A stretch of DNA of 27,815 nucleotides from Actinomycetota bacterium. GTDB taxonomy: Bacteria; Actinomycetota; Thermoleophilia; Gaiellales; Gaiellaceae. The translations under genes were made by a program, and so were the position numbers. The notes below the pieces were generated by a model. It worked only from the letters and a program-made list of their open reading frames with translations, did not search any database and was not told the DNA's origin. The stretch lies in the NCBI GenBank assembly GCA_005884155.1, contig VAXD01000034.1, forward strand, positions 1 through 27,815, given 5' to 3'. Positions 6,367-13,045 of the stretch are shown one piece after another; the first letter of the stretch is position 1; each line of letters starts with the position of its first letter.

Positions 6367-6803
6367 CGGCTCTCGCGACCTTCCTCGCAGTCATCGCGGG
6401 CCTAGCCGGCTCGGTTCAGGTGGCGGTGATGGCCCGGCTCGGCGAGCGAGTCGGCGTCTTCGCGGCCCTCGCCTGGGCGGCGATGCTGACGGCGGGGCTC
6501 GCGTTCGCGCTGCTGCTCATCGTGCGGCAGGGCGCCGGGGGAATCGTGGACGCCGCCCGGCAGCCGGTCTGGCTCTGGAGCGGGGCGGCGATGGGACTCC
6601 TGATCGTCCTGACGATCACGTTCGCGGGCTCGCGGATCGGCGTGGCGGCGACCGTGGCGATCATGATCGCCGGACAGCTCGCGATGGGAGCGGTGATCGA
6701 TCGCTTCGGGCTCTTCGGGGTCGACAAGGTCGGACTCGCGTGGCCGCGCGTGATCGGGATCGTGTTGCTCGCGGCCGGCGCCGCGCTGACCCTCAGGCGC
6801 TGA
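6363..6803 (+). CDS. DMT-superfamily membrane protein (YdcZ/DUF606-like)
   Basis: A 146-residue integral membrane protein from GTG 6363. Hydrophobic segments: LATFLAVIAGLAGSVQVAV, FAALAWAAMLTAGLAFALLLIV, LWSGAAMGLLIVLTITFAG, IGVAATVAIMIAGQLAMGAVID and VIGIVLLAAGAALTL, about five helices. The length and the QLAMGAVIDRFG...RVIGIVLLAAGA ending are typical of the YdcZ (DUF606) half-size DMT transporters. The start is fixed by the GTGA overlap with the TPR gene. The substrate is unknown. Its 3' end overlaps that of the convergent MFS gene by 11 bases. Confidence 0.82.
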   Translation: MTALATFLAVIAGLAGSVQVAVMARLGERVGVFAALAWAAMLTAGLAFALLLIVRQGAGGIVDAARQPVWLWSGAAMGLLIVLTITFAGSRIGVAATVAIMIAGQLAMGAVIDRFGLFGVDKVGLAWPRVIGIVLLAAGAALTLRR

Positions 6804-7941
6804 GCCGACGTAACAAGGCGACTCCTGCCAGTGGAAACGCCGCCGCGATCGCGAACGCGGCCCGCCAGGACGTCGCCCCCACAACCGCTGCGAAGATCGG
6901 CGGCACCGCCGCGCCCGTCGCCGCGAGCGCCGACTGCTGCATCCCGAGCGCAGCTCCGCTCCGCGCCCGGCCCGCGAGCTCGGCGGCGGCAGTAAACGAG
7001 AGCCCGTTCCAGGCCATCGCGAAGCCACCCGCGAGCACGAGCGCGGCCACGAGCACCCCCGCGGGCGCGCCCACAAGCGCGGCGACGAGCCCGAGGGTCG
7101 CACTGCTCGCGAGCCCCACGAGGCGCAACGGCCCCACACGCGACCCGACCCGGTCGGACCAGCGCCCACCGCCGATCCGGAACGCAGCCGCGAGCACCTG
7201 CACGCCCGCGAGCACCAGCGCGGCCTGCCCGTGCGAGAACCCGCGCTCGTCGTAGAGGAAGAGCACGACGAACCCGGTGATCGCGAGCTGCGCGACTAGG
7301 TAGAAGCTGCTCCCGCTGCAGAGCAGCCAGAGCCGCCCGTCGCGGAGGGTCTCGCCGAGTCGGCGCGGCTGGAGGATGTCCTCGGTTCCCTCGGGATCGT
7401 GGATCACCGCCACGCCGAAGATGCCGCCCGCAGCCGCCATCAGGGCGAGAAGCAGGAGCCCGTCCTTGACCCCGAGCGCCGGCAGCGCAATAGCCGCAAT
7501 GAACCCGCCGAGCGGGATCGCGGTCTGGCGGACGCCGAGTGCCAGCCCGCGCTCGGCAGCAGGGAACCAGTACATGACCGCCCGCCCACTGGCCGCGTTC
7601 ACGCTCGCCCCGGCCGCGCCGGCGAGACCGAGCAGGACGAGCAGCGCGCCGAAACCGCTTGCCTCGGCGGCGCCGACGAGCGCAAGTGCGCAGGTGCCGA
7701 GGCCCAGCGCAAGCACGATCCGCTCGCCCACGCGGTCGGCGAGCAGCCCCCACGGCAACAGCGTCAGCAAGCCCCCGATCCAGACACTGTCGATCACAAA
7801 CCCGACCTCGACGAGGCTGAGCCCGAACTCGTGCCGGATCTGCGGCGCGAGCACCGGCAACCCGATCAAGACTGCCGAGTAGGAGGTCTGCGCCGCCGTC
7901 CCCGCCGCGAGGACAAGCCAGCGGTAGCGGCTGACCGCGAC
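6793..7941 (-). CDS. MFS transporter; start codon unresolved
   Basis: About 382 residues with roughly twelve hydrophobic segments. The first is RYRWLVLAAGTAAQTSYSA, and the loop after helix 2 carries LADRVGERIVLALGLG, the usual motif A position (GxLxDRxG). The second half repeats this with GGRWSDRVGSRVGPL. Length and topology fit a complete MFS permease of unknown substrate. No ATG, GTG or TTG lies in frame between the ALDH stop (7943-7941) and helix 1; only GTA and GTC codons occur there. The frame is open upstream into the aldehyde dehydrogenase because of a deletion in that gene. Either the start has been lost or mis-sequenced, or an unusual codon is used. Confidence 0.8.
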   Translation of the reverse strand, partial: VAVSRYRWLVLAAGTAAQTSYSAVLIGLPVLAPQIRHEFGLSLVEVGFVIDSVWIGGLLTLLPWGLLADRVGERIVLALGLGTCALALVGAAEASGFGALLVLLGLAGAAGASVNAASGRAVMYWFPAAERGLALGVRQTAIPLGGFIAAIALPALGVKDGLLLLALMAAAGGIFGVAVIHDPEGTEDILQPRRLGETLRDGRLWLLCSGSSFYLVAQLAITGFVVLFLYDERGFSHGQAALVLAGVQVLAAAFRIGGGRWSDRVGSRVGPLRLVGLASSATLGLVAALVGAPAGVLVAALVLAGGFAMAWNGLSFTAAAELAGRARSGAALGMQQSALAATGAAVPPIFAAVVGATSWRAAFAIAAAFPLAGVALLRRLSA

Positions 7942-9363
7942 TACAGGCCGAACGGGTTGAACGGCTTCGGGCTCGTCGAGACGATCACGCTCTTCGTCTC
8001 GAGGTAGAGCTCGAGCGTCTCGAGGCCGAGCTCCCGTGTACGGCATGTTGATCCCGACAGTGCCGGCCTTGATCCGCCGCGCGAGCCGGTGGCCGCGCGC
8101 CGGGTCGCCGGTCCAGATGGTCGCCATCAGCCCATAGCGGCTCTCGTTGGCGATGCGCACCGCATCCCTTTCGTCCTCGAACGGGATCACAGTGACGACC
8201 GGCCCGAAGATCTCCTCCTGCGCGACCTTCATCGAGTTGTCGACGTTCGCCAGCACCGTCGGCGGATAGAACGCGCCGTCGCCCTCCGGCACTTCGCCGC
8301 CAGTCGCCACCTCGGCGCCCTCCTCGCGGCCGGTCTCGACGTAGCCGTGGACCCGGTCGCGGTGCTCGCTCGAGATCAGCGAGCCGATCTGGGTCTCCGG
8401 GTCGAGCGGGTCGCCGACCTTCAAGCCGGAAGCAAGCTCGGCGAACTTGGCGACGAAGTCGTCGTAGAGCGGCGCCTCGACCAGCACCCGCGAGCGCGCC
8501 TCGCAGCTCTGGCCGGCCGAGTAGTAGATCGACCAGACCGAGCTCGGCACCGCATCGTCGAGCTCCGCGTCGGCGAAGACGAGGTTCGGGCTCTTGCCGC
8601 CGAGCTCCAGGATCAGGCGCTTGATCCCGTCGGAGGCCAGGCGCATGATCTCGCCGCCCGTCGCGGTCGAGCCGGTGAACGCGATCTTTTCGACACCTGG
8701 ATGGCGAACCAGATGCGCGCCGACGACAGGCCCCGGGCCGGGGACGACGTTGATCGTGCCGGGCGGAAAGCCGACCTCGTGGGCGAGCTCGGCCATCCGC
8801 AGCGCCGAGAGCGGGGTCGCCGAGTCCGGCTTGAGCACGATCGTGCAGCCGGCCGCGAGCGCGGGCGCGAGCTTCCAGGTTGTCATCATCAGCGGGTAGT
8901 TCCAAGGCACGATCTGGCCGCAGACGCCGACCGGCTCCTTCAGCGAGTAGAAGAGGAGCGAGCCGCCGATCGGGTTCGAGCGGCCCGCGATCGTCGCGAT
9001 CGCCGACGCGTAGAAGCGGAAGTTCTCGACCGCCTGCGCGAGCTCGGCCTTGACCGACGAGATCGCTTTGCCGACGTTGCGCGCCTCGAGCTCGGCCAGT
9101 TCCTTGCGGTTCGCGACGAGCGCGTCCGCGAGCGCGTGCAGGAGCCGCGAGCGCTCGTTCGGCGGCGTCTTGCCCCAGTCGCCGTCGAGCGCGCCGCGCG
9201 CCGCGTCGACCGCGCGGTCGACGTCCTGCTCGTTCGCCATCGCGACCTGGGCAAGCGGCGACCCCGTGGCGGGCTCGGCGAGGTCGCGGAGCTCACCGGA
9301 AGCGGGCTCGGCCGACTCGCCGTTGATGAAGAGACCGAGCTCCTGGCCAGCAGCGATCGCCAT
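7941..9363 (-). pseudogene. NAD(P)-dependent aldehyde dehydrogenase, frameshifted by an apparent C-terminal deletion
   Basis: From ATG 9363 the protein shows every ALDH hallmark: WNYP (Asn155), LKPDSATP (Lys178, cofactor binding), FTGSTATGG, LELGGKS (general base Glu253) and SAGQSCEAR (nucleophile Cys287). It is normal as far as GTVGINMPYT. There the expected block ending in PFGGxKxSGxGR is missing, and the reading frame switches at 8034. The natural ending, ELGLETLELY...NPFGL plus TAG (8033-7941), lies in another frame. Restoring roughly 50 bases would give about 490 residues, the usual family length. As written, translation leaves the ALDH frame and continues openly into the MFS gene. It is either a recent pseudogene or an assembly error. 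A TAAGGT -10 lies seven bases before the ATG. Confidence 0.85.
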
Positions 9364-9370
9364 CGGCAGG

Positions 9371-9376
9371 ACCTTA
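9371..9376 (-). promoter_or_regulatory. -10 element (TAAGGT) for the aldehyde dehydrogenase
   Basis: TAAGGT on the minus strand, seven bases before ATG 9363, consistent with a leaderless transcript. The AAGG in it could also act as a weak Shine-Dalgarno. Confidence 0.4.
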
Positions 9377-9405
9377 GCGACGTTTCCAGGCCTGCGGTTG
9401 GGGGA

Positions 9406-9657
9406 GAATGGCACGCCGTTCAGGTCGACGCTGCCCGGATCCCGGATCGCGACCGGCTTCTCGCCGAGCTGCGCGAGAACGGCCTCAGCGCCGAGCCCGT
9501 GGACGAAGTCTGCATCGAGGTAAAGGTCGAAGGCGACGGCGAGGAGGCCCTGGACGAGCTCTTCGCGCACGCCGAGCGGGTGATCATGAGCACCGGAGCG
9601 CCCTTCGTGCCGATCAAGCACGAGGGCACGATCTACATCCGTCCGCCTCTGAGCTAG
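9406..9657 (+). CDS. Small conserved-looking protein, start codon not identifiable
   Basis: About 83 codons with strongly coding-like third positions. Readable segments: VQVDAARIPDRDRLLAELRENG, LSAEPVDEVCIEVKVEG, EEALDELFAHAERVIMS and APFVPIKHEGTIYIRPP, suggesting a small alpha/beta fold. GGGGGAGA just upstream looks like a ribosome-binding site, but no ATG, GTG or TTG is in frame after it. The nearby ATG at 9408 is in another frame and would need loss of one base within a few codons to join this frame; alternatively GTT at 9418 may be a mutated GTG. The family is not recognised. It is divergent from the aldehyde dehydrogenase, and a hairpin follows its stop. Confidence 0.6.
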   Translation, partial: EWHAVQVDAARIPDRDRLLAELRENGLSAEPVDEVCIEVKVEGDGEEALDELFAHAERVIMSTGAPFVPIKHEGTIYIRPPLS

Positions 9658-9713
9658 AAGGCTTCCAGGCGGGCAGGCGTCGGTGCGCTCGCTCAGTCGA
9701 GAGTTCCCCCTGG

Positions 9714-9731
9714 GCCAACGCAAGCGTTGGC
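9714..9731 (+). terminator. Hairpin downstream of the small gene
   Basis: GCCAACGC and GCGTTGGC form a perfect eight-base inverted repeat separated by AA (about seven pairs with a four-base loop), 57 bases after the stop at 9657. No T-run follows, so if it terminates transcription it is not a classical intrinsic terminator. Confidence 0.4.
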
Positions 9732-9764
9732 TGACCCCACGGTGTCAGAAGCCGGTGCGCCGCA

Positions 9765-9770
9765 TTGACA
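9765..9770 (+). promoter_or_regulatory. Possible -35 box (TTGACA) of the secreted-protein gene
   Basis: A consensus TTGACA 53 bases upstream of ATG 9824. No good -10 hexamer appears at the ideal 17-base spacing, so the promoter assignment is weak. The gene has a strong Shine-Dalgarno, GGGGAGGAA, and so clearly has a leader. Confidence 0.3.
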
Positions 9771-9823
9771 TCTTTGTTACAACAGCACATCGTTGACTGC
9801 TCCACGATCGGGGAGGAATCCGA

Positions 9824-10177
9824 ATGCGGCGTTTGATCGCTTGCGTCTTTGCCTCAGCATCGTTGGGTCTAATGGTCCTCGCGCCCGGGGCGGGTGCGGA
9901 CCCCACGAACCACTTCACCGTCTCGTTCACGATCATCTGTGACGGCCAGTCGCTTCTCATCGTTTCGAAGCCGGGGTCGAGCAACGTGATCACGGTCAAC
10001 GGCCAACCGAGCACGTCTGTCTCGGTGCTCTTCGGCCTGCACGTAACCGACGACCAGGGAAACATCGTCGTCGATTTTCAGAAGCCTGGGAACCCGCCGG
10101 TGCAGACATGCACCGATACGAGCTGGCCCTCAGGTTGGACGGCGACGGCCGAGACGATCATCACCCCGGCGCACTAG
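9824..10177 (+). CDS. Small secreted protein of unknown function
   Basis: A 117-residue protein from ATG 9824, with GGGGAGGAA eight bases upstream. A Sec signal peptide is evident: MRRL, then the hydrophobic IACVFASASLGLMVL and a probable cleavage at APGAGA-D (about residue 25). The mature part is about 92 residues, beta-rich (HFTVSFTIICDG, SLLIVSKPGS, VITVNG, VSVLFGLHVTDDQGNIVVDF), with two cysteines (IICDG and QTCTD) that could form one disulphide. The fold looks like a small extracellular beta-sandwich. No family is recognised. Codon choice is slightly less GC-biased than in the neighbours, and the gene stands alone, so recent acquisition is possible. Confidence 0.75.
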   Translation: MRRLIACVFASASLGLMVLAPGAGADPTNHFTVSFTIICDGQSLLIVSKPGSSNVITVNGQPSTSVSVLFGLHVTDDQGNIVVDFQKPGNPPVQTCTDTSWPSGWTATAETIITPAH

Positions 10178-10400
10178 AAGGACCGCTGTAAGGAGCGGAG
10201 ACTCCGCGAAAAATAGACCGAGGAATCTCCGCTTCTCACCGTTCAGCTCGATGCGCCGGGGAGGGGCAAACCTCGGGTTGGCCATGAGTCACACGCATCC
10301 CCAGGATCAGGTGCCCGACGACGTGCACGAGGCCGACACGATCGCGCGCGGCGCATTCCTGCTCGGGTGACATTCCTCCACACTGGTTCAGGTGAGTGTC
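10178..10400. other. Mostly non-coding patch with alternative hairpins and a 28-codon open frame
   Basis: Just after the secreted-protein gene, GCGGAG-A-CTCCGC (10195-10207) followed by AAAAAT could act as a weak terminator. AGCGGAGA (10194-10201) can pair instead with TCTCCGCT (10226-10233), so the two structures exclude each other. Downstream, 10284-10370 holds a short open frame with coding-like codons, described separately. The rest shows nothing recognisable. Confidence 0.4.
10284..10370 (+). CDS. Possible 28-residue peptide or truncated gene remnant
   Basis: ATG at 10284 and TGA at 10370. The reading begins MSHTHPQDQVPDDVHEADT and closes with ARGAFLLG, which looks like the cytoplasmic N-terminus of a membrane-anchored protein cut off where its first helix would begin. 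Third codon positions are GC-rich, but no ribosome-binding site is well placed and nothing coding-like follows the stop. It may be a remnant, or chance. Confidence 0.25.
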   Translation: MSHTHPQDQVPDDVHEADTIARGAFLLG

Positions 10401-11216
10401 TCAGTGCTCGGCAGCCCATTGGGCGGCATAGCCAATGAACGACTGCGTGCGCGATAAGCGGCCGGGGTCAGCAGGCTCGCCCACCTTCGTCCAGGGATCG
10501 GGTCGGTCGTCGAGTGCCCAACCGATGAGCGATCTCCACTGCGGGTCGAGCTCTTCGAGCGCCCACTCACCCGCGACGCGCTTCGAGGCCACCACACCGG
10601 TGGTGAGCGTGTGCAGGATGCGGCAGTGTGAGAGCACGGCCACCGCGAGTCCACGGCGGCTAATCGAGTCGCTCGACCGGAACCACTCCGCCCACTCGGC
10701 CAGTGCCCAGCGCACGTCCGCGCGTAGCTCGTCCGGTGTGATCGGATCGACCAACTCGCGCGGATCCGGCCCGGCGAGCACCACACCGTGCTCCCGAAGC
10801 GACCAGCGGACTACTGCCGTGTTGTCGTGGTTGTCGAAAGCGAACTCGGTTGCGCCGTTATCGAGATAGAGGAGTGGGCGACGGTCCGGGTCCGGCCGCC
10901 GGAGAACCTTCTGGGAAATGTACGAGCCTTCCAGGTGCTGTGACCATGGCGTCGTGAGCGCGTAGAGCCTCTGGTGTAGCGCTCGAAGCTCAGCCTGCTG
11001 CTTCGGCGCAACGTCGTCTTTGGTTACGACGATGAAATCCACGTCGCTGTGCGCGTCGGCGTCGCCGACGGCGAACGACCCCTGTAGGTAGGCGCCGCAG
11101 AAGGTGTCGCCGAGAACGTTCCGGACCCCGTCCACAAGCTCGATCAACAGTTGATTCAGATCGGCAAAGGCCGTTGCGTCGCCGCTGCTGTGATCGCGTT
11201 CGAGCGACAAGGCCAT
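10401..11216 (-). CDS. Nucleotidyltransferase with DUF4111 domain (aminoglycoside adenylyltransferase-like)
   Basis: A 271-residue protein from ATG 11216, with GGCGGGA just upstream. The nucleotidyltransferase signature is GSFAVGDADAHSDVDF (Gly46, Ser47, Asp58, Asp60), which binds Mg-NTP. The C-terminal helical part (WSLREHGVVLAGPDPREL, WALAEWAEWF, LTTGVVASKRVAGEWAL) is the DUF4111 domain shared with AadA/ANT(3'')-type enzymes that adenylylate aminoglycosides. Whether it gives resistance, modifies another substrate or acts on tRNA like MNT antitoxins cannot be told. It is the last gene of a YunG / PIN / nucleotidyltransferase operon, nine bases after the PIN stop. Confidence 0.88.
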   Translation of the reverse strand: MALSLERDHSSGDATAFADLNQLLIELVDGVRNVLGDTFCGAYLQGSFAVGDADAHSDVDFIVVTKDDVAPKQQAELRALHQRLYALTTPWSQHLEGSYISQKVLRRPDPDRRPLLYLDNGATEFAFDNHDNTAVVRWSLREHGVVLAGPDPRELVDPITPDELRADVRWALAEWAEWFRSSDSISRRGLAVAVLSHCRILHTLTTGVVASKRVAGEWALEELDPQWRSLIGWALDDRPDPWTKVGEPADPGRLSRTQSFIGYAAQWAAEH

Positions 11217-11225
11217 TCCCGCCGT

Positions 11226-11627
11226 TCAGGCCTTGCGAAGCGCATCGATCGCCGCGGTCTCGACGAGGCCGGAGACCGCCCGCGCCAGGTCTCTGTCGGA
11301 CGTGATGAAGGCGTCCGCCTGCAGCTGCGTCAGCGCCACGAACTCGGCGTCGAACGTTGTCTCCCACCCCAGCTGATCCGCGACCCTCCACGCAGTCTGC
11401 TGGAGCACCTTGTCGCCGAGGAAGCGAACCTTCAGCGAGTTGATCCGCGTCACCCGCTCGATCCCCTCTGCGGCCGAGATCTCACCCCGGCACGCCGCTT
11501 CGTACACCGCTGACAGCGCCTGCGAGCGAACGAGCGTCGGCGCGACGAGCTTGTGCTCGGCGGCGACCTCGATCTCACCGGCGGCGATCCGGAGCAGCGT
11601 GTCGCAGTCGACGACGAAGCGGGTCAC
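11226..11627 (-). CDS. PIN-domain protein (putative ribonuclease)
   Basis: A 133-residue protein from GTG 11627. PIN-fold acidic residues are in place: Asp7 in FVVDCDT, Glu43 in SAVYEAA, Asp93 in TTFDAEFVALT and Asp111 in AFITSDRDLARA. PIN domains are metal-dependent RNases, most often VapC-type toxins. The usual small DNA-binding antitoxin upstream is missing; instead the start overlaps the YunG-like gene by four bases (GTGA), and a nucleotidyltransferase follows nine bases downstream. It may be a toxin with an unusual partner or a housekeeping RNase. Confidence 0.85.
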   Translation of the reverse strand: MTRFVVDCDTLLRIAAGEIEVAAEHKLVAPTLVRSQALSAVYEAACRGEISAAEGIERVTRINSLKVRFLGDKVLQQTAWRVADQLGWETTFDAEFVALTQLQADAFITSDRDLARAVSGLVETAAIDALRKA

Positions 11628-12019
11628 GCTCGGGCGGCCAGGCGTTCTTCGACCCGGCGCGCCAGGACGAGGTACGCCTCGTAGCGGTGATACCTGGGGT
11701 GATCCGGGCCGAACCGCTCCGGCCTTTGCCGGACTGACGGCTCTCCGATCACCTCGCCGTTCTTGAACTGCTCTCGCGTCAGATCGACTTCCAGACCGCC
11801 CGGAAGTCGGTTCCACATGTGCGCTTCCACTCGCTCGCCGTCGCGAAAGACGTCCGCCGCGAGAACGTCTCCGCCGAAGATGTCGTGCACGACGAGCGAC
11901 GTCACGTCGCATTGCCCGCGCGAGGGATTGTCGGGCGTCCAACCGTCGTCCTCCTCGGCCGTATCGAGACTCCAGCTAGCTCTGATGGCGGCTTCGATCT
12001 CGGAGAGCGTCGGCGGCAT
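11624..12019 (-). CDS. YunG-family protein
   Basis: A 131-residue protein from ATG 12019. It carries SRGQCDVTSLVVHDIFGG (33-50), with the conserved GQC Cys37, then VEAHMWNRLPGGLEVDLTREQF (64-85), the His/Asn and Asp-Leu-Thr pattern of Bacillus YunG-like proteins. The Cys-His-Asn/Asp arrangement resembles papain-like or transglutaminase-type active sites, an inference rather than established function. Longer upstream reading is rejected because TATCCT six bases before this ATG gives a clean leaderless promoter. It leads an operon with the PIN and nucleotidyltransferase genes, overlapping the PIN start by four bases. Confidence 0.8.
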   Translation of the reverse strand: MPPTLSEIEAAIRASWSLDTAEEDDGWTPDNPSRGQCDVTSLVVHDIFGGDVLAADVFRDGERVEAHMWNRLPGGLEVDLTREQFKNGEVIGEPSVRQRPERFGPDHPRYHRYEAYLVLARRVEERLAARA

Positions 12020-12025
12020 CAGGCG

Positions 12026-12031
12026 AGGATA
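12026..12031 (-). promoter_or_regulatory. -10 element (TATCCT) for the YunG / PIN / nucleotidyltransferase operon
   Basis: TATCCT on the minus strand, exactly six bases before ATG 12019, consistent with a leaderless transcript. On the plus strand, the divergent dienelactone-hydrolase-like gene has a weaker TACGAA seven bases before its ATG at 12077. Confidence 0.5.
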
Positions 12032-12076
12032 TCGCTGTCCCCACGCCCGCCTAGCGACCCTGCTACGAATGCCGTC

Positions 12077-12646
12077 ATGGCCGAGATCCTGCTCTTCCAC
12101 CATGCACAGGGACAGACCGAAGGCTTTCTCGCGTTCGCCGACGCCCTGCGAGCTGCCGGGCACACCGTTCATGCCCCGGATCTCTACGACGGAAAGACCT
12201 TCACCGACCTCGACGAAGGGGTCGGCTACGCGAAGCAGGTCGGCTTCGACACGATCGCGGAGCGCGGTCGCGCCGCTGCGGAGGGCCTGCCGAACGAGCT
12301 CGTCTATGCCGGGTTCTCGCTCGGCGTGATGCCGGCGCAGATGCTGGCTCAGACCCGTCCGGGTGCCAAGGGCGCCCTGTTCTTCAGCGCCGCCTTCCCG
12401 CCATCCGAGTTCGGCGCGTGGCCAGAGGGCGTCCCCGCTCAGATCCACATGATGGAAAACGACGAGTGGGCGCTCGAGGACCTACCCGCTGCGCGCGAGC
12501 TTATCGACTCCGCCCCGGACGCGGAGCTGTTTCTGTACCAGGGCGACAAGCACCTGTTCGCCGACAGCAGCCTGGCCGACTACGACGAAGGCGCCGCGAC
12601 GCTGCTCAAGCAACGCGCGCTCAGCTTCCTCGACGATGTCGAGTAG
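12077..12646 (+). CDS. Dienelactone-hydrolase-family alpha/beta hydrolase
   Basis: A 189-residue protein from ATG 12077. The fold begins MAEILLFHHAQGQTEGF and DALRAAGHTVHAPDLYDGKTF, typical of dienelactone hydrolases. The nucleophile elbow is AGFSLG (Ser81) rather than the Cys of classical DLH; Asp129 in MENDEWA and His159 in GDKHLFAD complete a triad. It probably hydrolyses an ester or lactone. The frame upstream of 12077 overlaps the divergent YunG gene and is rejected. It is monocistronic, ending 14 bases before the convergent NTF2-like gene. Confidence 0.88.
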   Translation: MAEILLFHHAQGQTEGFLAFADALRAAGHTVHAPDLYDGKTFTDLDEGVGYAKQVGFDTIAERGRAAAEGLPNELVYAGFSLGVMPAQMLAQTRPGAKGALFFSAAFPPSEFGAWPEGVPAQIHMMENDEWALEDLPAARELIDSAPDAELFLYQGDKHLFADSSLADYDEGAATLLKQRALSFLDDVE

Positions 12647-12660
12647 TGCACCGTCGGGGG

Positions 12661-13038
12661 CTAGATCGGCTCGAACCAGCGAGCGCGGTCGGGAGCCGGC
12701 TCCTCGTACGACTCCTTGGCCCAGTACTCACGGCCGGAGGTGATCTGGTCGTCTTCGACCTCGAAGAACGAGAGCGCGAAGAACGGGCCGAGCGTGTCGT
12801 GGGGGACACGCACCTCCGAGACCACCGTGCTCCCCTCCGCGACGATCCCAAGCACCTCGATCGACCAGCCCTCGGGGTACGTCCGGTTGAACTCGACGTA
12901 GTTCTCGCGGCCGCGGATGCGGACCTGGTCATGCGGCCAATCGAGGACGAAGTCCTCCGCGAGCAGCTCGCCGACGCCGTCCCAGTCGCGCGCCTGGATC
13001 CGGCCCCAGAGCTGTGTGACTACCTCCCTCGGTTCCAC
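12661..13038 (-). CDS. NTF2-like / SnoaL-like domain protein
   Basis: A 125-residue protein from GTG 13038. It begins with the helix EVVTQLWGRIQARDWDGVGELLAEDFVLDWP and continues with curved strands (VRIRGRENYVEFNRTYPEGW, SFFEVEDDQITSGREYWAK), ending in ARWFEPI, the cone-shaped NTF2 fold. Members may be isomerases, hydrolases or ligand-binding proteins; the pocket residues here do not decide. It lies seven bases after the MBL-fold gene and is probably co-transcribed with it. Confidence 0.85.
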   Translation of the reverse strand: MEPREVVTQLWGRIQARDWDGVGELLAEDFVLDWPHDQVRIRGRENYVEFNRTYPEGWSIEVLGIVAEGSTVVSEVRVPHDTLGPFFALSFFEVEDDQITSGREYWAKESYEEPAPDRARWFEPI

Positions 13039-13045
13039 GTTTCGA

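Noticed and set aside
8089..9405. Plus-strand frame continuous with the small 83-codon gene
   Set aside because: Upstream of about 9406 it is the complement of the aldehyde dehydrogenase and shows no family features; only the last part is coding-like.
6793..9723. A genuine 976-residue ALDH-MFS fusion protein
   Set aside because: The linker is a frame-shifted copy of the normal ALDH ending, and the conserved C-terminal ALDH block is missing, so deletion or error is more likely. The part upstream of ATG 9363 lies opposite the small plus-strand gene.
11226..12019. Classical VapBC toxin-antitoxin pair
   Set aside because: The protein upstream of PIN is not a ribbon-helix-helix or AbrB-type antitoxin; it matches the YunG pattern, so only a looser module is proposed.
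12020..12448. N-terminal extension of the YunG-like gene
   Set aside because: It runs opposite the dienelactone-hydrolase-like gene, and the leaderless-type -10 before ATG 12019 fixes the shorter start.
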